A program made the translations under genes and the position numbers. From Lethocerus indicus (Eukaryota > Arthropoda > Insecta > Hemiptera > Belostomatidae), in assembly GCA_019843655.1 (NCBI GenBank), contig JACDQD010000011.1:5746604-5810603 (forward strand): a DNA stretch of 64,000 bases, read 5' to 3'. The notes under the pieces are model-generated. The model had not been told where the DNA came from. It saw nothing but the letters and a program-made list of their open reading frames with translations, and did no database searches. How positions within the stretch are numbered: position 1 is the first letter of the stretch; each line of letters begins with the position of its first letter. Shown here piece by piece: positions 54,813-64,000 of this stretch.

Positions 54813-57800
54813 GTCTCTTTCATCGCCAAGTCGAGTCGAAATTTATTTTCGGGAGAAAAACAATCGTGAGATAAAAATATTATTCGGAGAAAATTCGTCC
54901 AGAAATTCAGACAGAAACGTGGCCAGTATTTATTTGATTGATTCTTGAATTAACGAATTCTAACGAACCATTTAACTTATTGTCCTGGTTAATGTCTTCT
55001 TAGAATTCATAAAACTGAATACAATTCAGTTTTAGTGTCGCTATTATCATGAATAATTCCGGTTAAACGCGGATATTAACGAAATTATGACTGCATTTAT
55101 ATTAATATAAATCCCGATAAATATGAAACAGCGTATACGGAAATTAAATACTTTGATATGAGGGGATTTCATTGATGTCCAGAGACCTCAATACAATAAT
55201 GAATATTCCAATATGCATATTTTCACGCATAATAAACGATTATAACTTGCGTTATAAAGGAATGGTTCCAAGAATTGTTGAAACTCCGGATATAAGGACC
55301 ACAGTACTAACTTCTCCCGAATTTGTTTTCCAGTCGATTTTAATGGATATATTTCCCCTGAAGGTCTTAAGATGTTTGAAATAACGTAATAAGATATAGG
55401 AATAAGAGAAGGCACGTTTTCGGCCCGTCGAAAGCCGTGGCGAAACGTTCCGCGGACCGGAACGGAATTAATTATACGAGATTATACCCTGAATTGTACT
55501 CTCAAAACGTGAATTTCAGTTGCGAAGTCGTCGGAGGAATCTGACTTGGAGGACATTTTTCAGGTTGTTTCTGGACGCGGCGAGCGCTAAGATCCGCCGA
55601 AGAGAAAGATAAGGCGCGGACCGCGTTAAAGTTTCACGTTTTAAAGCCCGGTTTTATGCCAACTTGTGGGACGGACAACGCCGGCTTAGCTTAGAAATAC
55701 TTTCCTATTTACCCGCAATCGCAAAACAGCAATCAAACGTCCAAATTTGGTCTACATCGGCCATCATTCTGTATAAACCTAATGGATGCGCGCGACGGAT
55801 TTATTCCTCTCCGAATTAGCTTTTTGGTCTCGTTAAAAAAAATTTTTTTTTAAATCATTCGAACGGATTGACTTGATAGGGTTGAGGTTCGGTCAATTCG
55901 TTGAAACGGGGTCTCGCGGTTTGAGTATCACATTTTTTTTCAATTTCGAAACTTTACGGTCTAACGAGTCGTACATTTTCCTAGCGCTCCCTTCGGAGTT
56001 ATGACCTTTTTTTTTGTTTCATCTATGAAATCCGTTGTGGAGCCAGCGACTTGTGAAATTTATCAATTTTCATTCGCTCTTTTCGGTGTCATGTGTAAAA
56101 GTTTTGCTTTCAATACTGCCTGGTTATTTAACCTTTAATTTTGAGGTAATTTTATGCCTCTTCATGTTGTGCTCATTCGTGCTGTTGGCTTCCCCCTGCG
56201 AATCTTAGACATAACTCTGTTGTAAGTAAACGCTTCATGATTTAAACTCTTTTAGGGGGTTAGAGTTTAAGATATCTTCCCTCTTCATTTCACACGTATT
56301 CACCTGGATTCGGTGTACTTTAGGATTCTACAGAACCAAATTTGGTAGAGCATTAATTTAATAAATTTTCAATTTTATTATGATCTCCCAACCGATACAA
56401 AATGTGCATATATAAATACTACCAGTAGGTCCCTATAACTAGAAAGAAGACTTAGAAAGTTCCATTCCTGCGAACGTTTCGAAATTTAGCCGAAAAACAC
56501 GTTTCAGAAATAGGGACGTTGCCCAACTCCAAAGATTGGATCTTCCTCGTACGCCAGCGAGGATAACGCAAACGAGTTTTACGTAAATGTATTATTTAAT
56601 ATCTACCAACCGTACAGTAGTCTTATCCAGATCGTTGCGAGGCTTTGAGTATTTTCTAGTTTCGGAGAATTCCACAAAGTATCGTGTATTGGACGGAATG
56701 CGCTCGTCGAAATTTAACCTTTAACCAATTTAACTTTTCCTGTTACGCTTCGAGAAGTCGCTCACACTTACGGTAAAGATGATAACTTTGAGGATATTTC
56801 GATGTTGGACGCAGCTCCTAGTAAACATTTCTACCCGACTTCATAAAATGCGGGTAATTTATTCTTTATAAACTTTGATTTACTCTTACACAGGGCGAAG
56901 CGAGACTGTCACTCCCGCGAGATAGAAACTTCAATCCGTATCAGTTTAAAATCAATTTTTAAAGTCAATTTAAAATTTAAATACCATAAATAATGTATTC
57001 TCATTAATTTAAACAAAATATCGAGTTCATCCTAAATTCAAAATTGATTTTTATTAAGATACTTGAAGGGGATAAGAAAATTGACCTTCAAGCTGTCATC
57101 ATAACTAATCTTATGTTTCAGTCCTAATATTTCGAAAGAAAATATTATTGACTGATGTTCAAATATTAAACTGATGAATAATTTATGTAATATATTATTA
57201 AATATTGCTTATTGTAATTACGTTATATATTTAATATTCAAAATGGTCGCGGGCGATAGCCTGGGGGCAGATAAAAAGAAAACGGAAAAGAAGGTTGAAG
57301 AAGAGTGAATAAAATATGTGCTCGTCCATTTGTTTTTTTAGCCATATCGTGTTATTGTCGTCAGTAAAATTCCGTCAATAATATCGGTGATAGTATCACG
57401 AACAGGTTACGAACCCTCGCGTGATGGACAAATCAAATACAATAAATTAAACCGGACATTTCGTATGGACGGTTCTTTTTCTAAAAAAAAAGGCCCGTAG
57501 TATTTAAAACGTATACACCTTAATATATATATACATATATATATATAGAATATCGACATTCAAAAATTCTAATAAGAGAAAGCTGGATTCAAATTGTTGA
57601 CAAGACTCAGTGCCCCGAAATAAGAACGCCGGGTCCTTGAAATATTTGTGCGCCGTCGGGGCAAATAAACAGATTTTGAAAGTTAATAATTCATTCCAGC
57701 TACCGCGCTACGCCGTTTTCAATTTACCTTTTATGATTTTGACACGAGGCAAAAAACAGAACGAGACGATGGATAATAAAAAAAAATAAAATCGGTTAGA

Positions 57801-57907
57801 AGTTTAATAGACCCTATTCACCTATAAAACATATTGTACCGCAGATATTTCATTAAATGCCATATCTGGAGTTTTTTTTCGAAGGAAAATGCGTTTCAGT
57901 TGTGACA
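54813..57907. other. No supported gene
   Basis: About 3 kb with no recognised coding sequence. A member of the dispersed CTTTCAATACTGCC repeat lies at about 56086-56215. Confidence 0.45.
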
Positions 57908-59408
57908 AATTTATCAAGTTTCACTGCACTGTCACTGTCATTTGTACTGTGGTGGTTGGGAGGGCCACATTTTTAATATAAGCTTTTATTTGTCTAAGTC
58001 TTGCTTTCTCTTTAAATAAAAATTATTAGACATAGATTAACTAGCGCCCCTGAGGGTGGTGCGGAAATTTACTTAACTAAAGTTCGTTGAGTGCTCTTCC
58101 ACCGATAAACCAGCGCCCCATGAGGGTGGTGCGGAAATGTACTTAACTAAAGTTCGTTGGGTACACTTGGACCGATAAACTAGCGCCCCCTGAGGGTGGT
58201 GCGGAAATGTACTTAACTAAAGTTCGTTGGGTACACTTGGACCGATAAACTAGCGCCCCTGAGGGTGGTGCGGAAATGCTAAAGTTCGTTGGGACCGATA
58301 AACTAGCGCCCCTGAGGGTGGTGCGGAAATGTACTTAACTAAAGTTCGTTGGGTACACTTGACCGATAAACTAGCGCCCCTGAGGGTGGTGCGGAAATGT
58401 ACTTAACTAAAGTTCGTTGGGTGCACTTGACCGATAAACTAGCGCCCCTGAGGGTGGTGCGGAAATGTACTTAACTAAAGTTCGTTGGGTGCACTTGACC
58501 GATAAACTAGCGCCCCTGAGGGTGGTGCGGAAATGTACTTAACTAAAGTTCGTTGGGTGCACTTGTACCGATAAACTAGCGCCCCTGAGGGTGGTGCGGA
58601 AATGTACTTAACTAAAGTTCATTGGTTCACTTGTACCGATAAACTAGCGCCCCTGAGGGTGGTGCGGAAATGTACTTAACTAAAGTTCGTTGAGTGCACG
58701 TACCTATAAACTGCGCCCCTGAGGGTGGTGCGGAAATGTACTTAACTAAAGTTCGTTGGTGTACACTTGCACCGATAAACTAGCGCCCCTGAGGGTGGTG
58801 CGGAAATGTACTTAACTAAAGTTCGTTGGGTACACTTGACCGATAAACTAGCGCCCCTGAGGGTGGTGCGGAAATGTACTTAACTAAAGTTCGTTGGAGT
58901 CACTTAGACCTGATAAACTAGCGCCCCTGAGGGTGGTGCGGAAATGTACTTAACTAAAGTTCGTTGGGTTCACTTGTACCGATAAACTAGCGCCCCCTGA
59001 GGGTGGTGCGGAAATGTACTTAACTAAAGTTCGTTGGGTACACTTGCACCGATTAACCGATTAATTTTTTCAAAAAATTTTTGATCAACAGGAAAACTGT
59101 TATGATCGTAAATACACAATACAATAGGTTTTGTAGCGTATGTTTGGAGGTCGAAACCTAATAGTAGTGACCAGTTGTGTGATCAAGTATATATTTGACC
59201 GATAATCCGACAAAGACTTAAGCCTATTAACAAGTTCCCTCCCAACACAAATAAGACAAACAAAATCCCCCAAAAACACAATAAGAAAACACATATATAT
59301 ACACACCACAAACAGCCAACCGCCACTGTATATGTGACAGTGATAGTGCAGTGAGGATGCCCAAAACGCATCCAAAGTTCCAAAGTGGCTAACACAGCTA
59401 CTGAAGAT
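57908..59408. mobile_element. Large TFE: inner arm, 15-unit satellite, core, inner arm
   Basis: Left inner arm CACTGCACTGTCACTGTC to GGTGGTTGG, linker (ATAAGCTTTTATTTGTC, ATTATTAGACATAGATT), satellite, full core (GATCAACAGGAAAACTG at about 59083 to CCAACCGCCACTGTA at about 59330) and right arm from GTGACAGTGATAGTGCAG to GCTACTGAAGATC, where it is cut in the hammerhead. This is the best copy of the core. The core holds no recognisable protein. Confidence 0.85.
58041..59055 (+). repeat. 70-bp satellite array, about 15 units
   Basis: Units vary from 49 bp (deleted unit at about 58252-58300) to 71 bp. Most carry the 4-C form CGCCCCTGAGGG, unlike the 5-C form that dominates at 40.5 kb. Confidence 0.95.
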
Positions 59409-60299
59409 CTTAAAATAAAATTTAATTTTTAAAATGTACACTAGTTAAAAAAAAATGTAATTATCGTGACTACCAAAGGAATTTGTATTATACAATGAAC
59501 ATTTTGTATAAATGAAAATTTATGCTGTAGAAATCAATTATGTTTTATATTTACTGCAAATGACATGATGTGTCTGTTAAGCAATGAGTAAGAAGAAACA
59601 ACCCGCTGTGATCCTGTTGCGTTGTATAATTACACGCTGAATTAAACAGTCGAATTAGCGCCCCTTTAAATGAGACATCTGAAACGTGGAGTGAACGACC
59701 CGCCAGTCGCGTTTAAACAATTAGAAGTTCGCCAATTAAGAAGGCAGAGGTTTAATTCTCTCCAGCCCCGCTCTCATTTCCTAGTATTCTTCGATCTATG
59801 GATTAAGCGGACTGCGACATTATTGGAATGGATCCGGCTAGAAGAATGAACTGGATAAATAATAATTATATTATTATATCAGCTAATATTCCGAATTGTA
59901 TTTTGTTGTTGCTGTATAGTTCTTGCACAAGGAACACGGCCTATTCTTAGCAGTTTTCGATATCTGATGTTCAAGCGCCGACCCTCGGGTTCGGATATTC
60001 GCTCCGGGCGATATAATTTACTGGCTGGGTGTCTGTGCCCTTATCTCTAGACCTTTGGGTTATTTTTTTTTATCTAGAAAAATCCACCGGCGAATGGTAT
60101 TTATAGCCGGGGCTAACTCCGGAAAAGTCGACTTTATCAAGTCCTCCCTTCCAACTAGCGTTCCGTCAGGGTTTATCAACGTTTTTCTCCGATATAAACG
60201 CTTTTCATGTTTATGACACCTAGTTGAAAAAAAGTGGAATCCGAGGAGTAGATTAATATATACAAAAAAGTATATATAAATGGTTTTGTGGTTTTCCAT
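59409..60299. other. No feature seen
   Basis: No coding or repeat signal was recognised. Confidence 0.5.
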
Positions 60300-60350
60300 A
60301 TTCTGTCCCCTCTGGCTGGTTTGGTCTTTTGGAAGACCCTGTTCCCTAGT
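60300..60350 (-). mobile_element. TFE arm fragment
   Basis: TCTGTCCCCTCTGGCTGG and TTTGGTCTTTTGG, then divergence (AAGACCCTGTTCC). Confidence 0.5.
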
Positions 60351-60983
60351 GGTCTAAAACAACAACAATGACATTTACGAACACAGGTAACGTAGAGACA
60401 GACGATTGAAAAAACTACTGGTATATTAAATTTACTACGGTTTCGATTTGTAGTCAATTACGAGGTCGATATGTTATATTAAAAAAATTTTTATTGCACA
60501 AACAATCTTATATGTTTATAGGTGCAATGACGGAACCAATTCTCGAAATATAATTACTCCCGTTGCAAATAAAATTTCCACGAATTGTGTTCGAACAGGA
60601 ATATAGACGAGGGATTAACGCTGTTCGCGCTAACCGATTCCCCTTCCAGAAACCTGCTTAGTGACCCGTAACAGAGGCATCGGGCTTTGACAGATTACCA
60701 ACACCTATCCAGGGAAACTAGATCCCTCTTCAACTGGAAGCTGCGAGTTTGTAGAGTCTAAGGGAGCCTGGTTTAAAACGTGCCAGTCGGGGTCTTGAGG
60801 TGTTGGACTAGATGGTGTCTGTAGGAGGGTGGGAGGGCTCCTTCCCCACCCTTAATAGCCAATTAGTCGGTCCCCAATTAGGTTTTCAATTAATTATCGT
60901 TAATTAGCAATCCAATTCCAAGTTCAAAAGTATTTTCGGACAGCCTAGGCGGAAAATTTCCTGATAAGCTAACAAACAAAGCA
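60351..60983. other. No feature seen
   Basis: No coding or repeat signal was recognised. Confidence 0.5.
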
Positions 60984-61038
60984 ATCTCTTACTACCGTAT
61001 TCGCGTGTTTCTGTCTCCTGTCGCTGGTTTCGTCTTTT

Positions 61039-61075
61039 GCTAGACCGGTTTCGGCCGCTCGCCATCTTCAGTAGC
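61039..61075 (-). ncRNA. Intact hammerhead ribozyme motif (37 nt), left arm
   Basis: All conserved positions present on the minus strand; same sequence as the 54.7-kb copy. Confidence 0.65.
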
Positions 61076-61232
61076 GGTGTTAGTCACTTTGGATATGTTT
61101 TGGACATCCTCGCTGCACTGTCACTGTCACTCGTACTGCGGTGGTTGTGACAACCACATTTTTTGTTATGGACAGTACAAGTGACAGTGGAGATGCCCAA
61201 AAAAAATCCATAGTGTCAAAGTTACTAACACC

Positions 61233-61269
61233 ACTACTGAAGATAGCGAGTAGCCGAAACCGGTCTAGC
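61233..61269 (+). ncRNA. Hammerhead motif, right arm, weakened
   Basis: Core and stem III intact. Stem I has three pairs (ACTA for GCTA) and stem II is AGC-GAGTA-GCC with one mismatch. Confidence 0.45.
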
Positions 61270-61369
61270 AAAAGACCAAACCAGCGAGAGGAGACAGAAA
61301 CATACGAAATCTGTGGTATTCCAACCCCTCGCAGACCAGAAAACAGGTATTCTAGACCATCTCTTACTA

Positions 61370-64000
61370 TTTCGCATTAACAGTCAACGTGATTTGGCTC
61401 TGTTTATGTGAATTTGATATTATTTGATCGAAAAAAGTATCGAATTATTTTTTAAAATTCATTCGTTGTACACCACCAATAATAAATATTGGTATAAATC
61501 AACCGTCTGGATGTTCTAAATTGATTTTATTATAAAATAATTTATTCATTGTTGACATACGTGGGAGCGTTTCAAAAATATAATTATGCACCTGGTGTCG
61601 AAGAGACAATCCGTTTAAATTCGAAATCTTGTTTCTCCGATAAATGAACGAATGAAATATACGTTTCAGAGTCGACTCCCTTCAAACGTTCACATGCTAA
61701 TTTCAAAACGGCCGAACGATTGCACTCTTTCAAAATTAGGAACGGCGTTCCAATTTTTTTTTTCTCCTAACGAAATTCCTGATTGGCCAAGGAGTGCGGG
61801 CACGGTCGCTGGACCTACAGTGACGTCAAACCCAACAGTGACGTAATTCTCTGACGATTCTCCAGTTATAATATTAACTCAGAAATTTCGGATAGCACCG
61901 TTTGAATTTTCCTCATTTTTTCCCCTCTTCAGGAGGGATCGATTACGCAAAAACTATCGGGCTGAAATTTCCCGCTGCCTTAGTTTATGTTTGAAATCGC
62001 AAGCTTTATTATCTCATCAGCTCCTTCTCAGGATTACAGGATGCTCCTTTCAGAAGATTGCACGATTTCTACTGATACTAAAAGTATAACATCTCGGTTA
62101 ATTAATAATTTAGTAACACTTATCACTAAATATGGGTCAGGCCGAATAACCGCTAAAACCTAATTGTGCCATAAAAAATAAATTACGACAAGAAAACAGG
62201 TCCAGAAGGGTTCAAAACGAAGATACCTCCTGTACATTAATGGTGAAATTAGTTTCTCCTGCCTATATACAATGTTATATTTCGGTTGATACTATTCTGG
62301 AAATGGACCATTCATCCGGTATGTGCCTTACAGAGAAATTTCCATTCTTATATGTGCTCTCCTGAGATAATATATCATTCCAAGTGGGACTCTACCAACA
62401 AGTTTATTGATACAGAGTTATGTGAGACCACCAATATTTTTTTATGATGTTTATTGTTTTGATCGTTAAATATACTTTTCATTTCGCACTCTCGTTAATT
62501 ATTTTCGTTCCATTGCCATTTCCATCATGTCAGATCGTGCGAAAAAATTGTAGATCGCTGTCATCTCGGAACGTCATACAGTCCGGTTACAGCGCCCATC
62601 GGGAGAGTTCCTGTTGTTCATAGGACGAAGGAAAAAACCTACCACAAAACGGCGGAAAAAAAAAATTCCCGAGGACCGAAGCGTTGCAACCGGGAATTAT
62701 TAACAATATTTCCGAACGCGGGTCTACGTAATAGGCGGGGCGCCGGGGCGGGGTCGTCGACGACGTGAAATATTCAGAGGCATTTTTTTTTTTTTTTTGC
62801 CCAGGAGCTCGAGACAGGCGGCATTTTTCCGTGACTATGCTTTGTCGCTGTTTAAAATATGAAACCGACAGGCCGTGCGGGGAGAGAGCGGGGCTTTGCT
62901 CTTGAACAAAAGAGGGGGCGGGCTTAGGGTCTTTTGTTGAAAATTGCCGACGTCTCTGCCCCTGCAAGAGCAGGGGGAAACAAAGAACAAAGCCCCACTT
63001 ACCTTTATAGTATTAAATATTAGGAATTTTTTATAACAGATATATCGAAGGATTGATCTCTTTTCGCGATCAATTCAATTTTTGTTAATCGAGTGAAGAT
63101 ATTCCGATCTGTAATTTGGAAATATTACAGTATATTAGATTTCAAACACAACTTCAGATCAGAAATTTGCTTCTCCGATTAGTGTACGTTCGTTTGGTTG
63201 ATATTAACCTATATATTCCCGGTAATATGGTGACTCAATACAGCCTAATGACAGTATTATTCATCGTTATAAATAGTGCACATGCTCTACTGAACCCGTT
63301 TATCGTGTGTTCTTAAACGCTAAAAATATTAGCGATGCATGAAACATTCAAGTGTTCATCTTTTTACCGTATCGCTGTTCTAACGAGCAATGATTTTCAT
63401 GTTTTACATCCATTTTGAAATTAAAATTACACAATTTTATTTGGTATTATGGAATTATTGTCAGTGATGCTTGAAATACGCGAGTGGAAACAATAGCATA
63501 TATAAAAAATGGATAAAATTTATAAATTTATTCATAAACAATATTAACACAATTATCATTATGATTACAATTTGTAAAGACGATGCAGCAAGGACCAAGC
63601 AATTAGACGAATAACCTTATAAATTAGAACAAATAATAAAGTTCTGCTTATAATATACATCTAGATCTATTTATATAAGAAATACGACCAAGGCTAATTA
63701 TATTCCCAGTGAACGAAAAATTGATGCGGGGAAAGGGGCAGCCATTAGAACTGACCCCGATGTTATTATTATTAAACGACACGAACAAATTAAAGTTAAA
63801 AGCGGCTTATCTAAACGACTCATCTAATTTTATGATTCGGGCAAATAACGTCCCCGTTATTGGCGACGATGCGGTCTCAAACCGGCCGTTACCTGGTTAT
63901 GACATCAATATCAGACGTTATTCTGTTTTTTTTTCATCTTTCCCCATTCCATATTCGCTGTACACGACAATTCGGTACATTTATGCTAATTATATCTGAA
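61370..64000. other. No supported gene to the end of the window
   Basis: A minus-strand open frame (62587-62967) begins next to a poly-pyrimidine acceptor-like sequence and a GTAAGT donor-like site 40 bp upstream on that strand, but its translation is interrupted by a homopolymer-coded Lys run and shows no motif. The last plus-strand frame (63709-64000) runs to the edge and is not recognised. Confidence 0.4.

Larger units (their letters stand above)
60995..61358 (+). mobile_element. Compact palindromic TFE with both arms and tail
   Basis: Outer end CCGTATTCGCGTG, full left arm through GTGGTTGTGACAACCAC, a short TTTTTTGTTATG centre, full right arm, outer end and tail to CAGGTATTCTAGACC. The flanking repeat ATCTCTTACTA is exact (60984-60994 and 61359-61369). 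RNA from either strand could form a hairpin over about 300 nt. There is no satellite or core, so this is the simplest two-arm form. Confidence 0.9.

Noticed and set aside
3519..59055. CRISPR array
   Set aside because: Repeats are directly adjacent 70-bp units without unique spacers, in a eukaryotic genome.
60995..61358. Classification as an ordinary foldback or Mutator-like DNA transposon
   Set aside because: Target duplications of 11-13 bp, an asymmetric tail and truncation from one end fit poorly with cut-and-paste elements. Kept only as the main alternative.
62587..62967. A minus-strand exon with a 40-bp upstream intron
   Set aside because: The intron would be too short, the frame crosses a long homopolymer, and the translation has no motif.

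Overview
The window looks like mostly non-coding nuclear DNA of an animal, most likely an insect. The evidence is one spliced gene end with GT/AG borders and AATAAA signals, relics of a jockey-type non-LTR retrotransposon, a piggyBac-like TTAA element, long AT microsatellites, and no operon-like coding density. I cannot name the species. The only gene I can support is the 3' end of a two-exon gene on the + strand (1-460 and 783-1035). It encodes a Gln/Pro- and Ala/Pro-rich protein that I do not recognise. Nothing else longer than about 130 codons is open, and no other reading frame resembles a known protein apart from retrotransposon debris.

The rest is dominated by one dispersed repeat family, here called TFE (tailed foldback element), present in about 34 full, truncated or fragmentary copies. 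A TFE has (i) an outer end starting near GTAGATTTCGTG, (ii) two inverted arms of about 150-230 bp, (iii) an asymmetric tail of about 45 bp ending in CAGGTATTCTAAA on one end only, (iv) an AT-rich linker, (v) in many copies an array of a 70-bp satellite, and (vi) in some copies an internal core containing GATCAACAGGAAAAC. Satellite arrays occur at about 3.5-4.6, 14.4-15.1, 19.5-20.0, 25.3-25.7, 31.4-31.9, 40.5-41.3, 50.8-51.1 and 58.0-59.1 kb. Seven copies are flanked by direct repeats of 11-13 bp, five exact and two with one mismatch in 12. One of these copies is cut off inside the linker.

The most interesting observation is that each arm carries a 37-nt sequence with the parts of a type I hammerhead ribozyme: the CTGANGA box, a 3-bp stem II, GAAA, a minimal two-bp stem III with a 2-nt loop, a GUC cleavage triplet, and a 4-bp stem I (GCTA pairing with TAGC). 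Five copies are intact (13231-13267, 24502-24538, 38871-38907, 54706-54742, 61039-61075). Inverted terminal repeats, a one-sided tail, 11-13 bp target duplications, truncation and a minimal hammerhead together point to a non-autonomous Penelope-like (retrozyme-like) retroelement that carries and amplifies a satellite. That classification is inference; the parts are visible.

Layout: 1-1.2 kb gene end; 1.4-5.7 kb TFE copies with a 16-unit satellite array; 6.4-8.0 kb an AT-rich, CpG-poor island; 8-13 kb featureless; 13-15.2 kb two TFEs, one a variant with different arms; 16.6 kb jockey relic; 17.9-32 kb many TFEs, a possible GC-rich 5' exon at 26 kb with degenerate tandem repeats behind it, and a second jockey relic interrupted at a TFE; 33-40 kb possible regulatory DNA, a long (TC)n and a possible promoter at 39.55 kb; 40-41.3 kb satellite; 45-54.8 kb scattered TFEs, a piggyBac-like MITE and a local duplication; 58-59.4 kb a second large satellite-bearing TFE; 61 kb a compact palindromic TFE; the last 2.6 kb is featureless.
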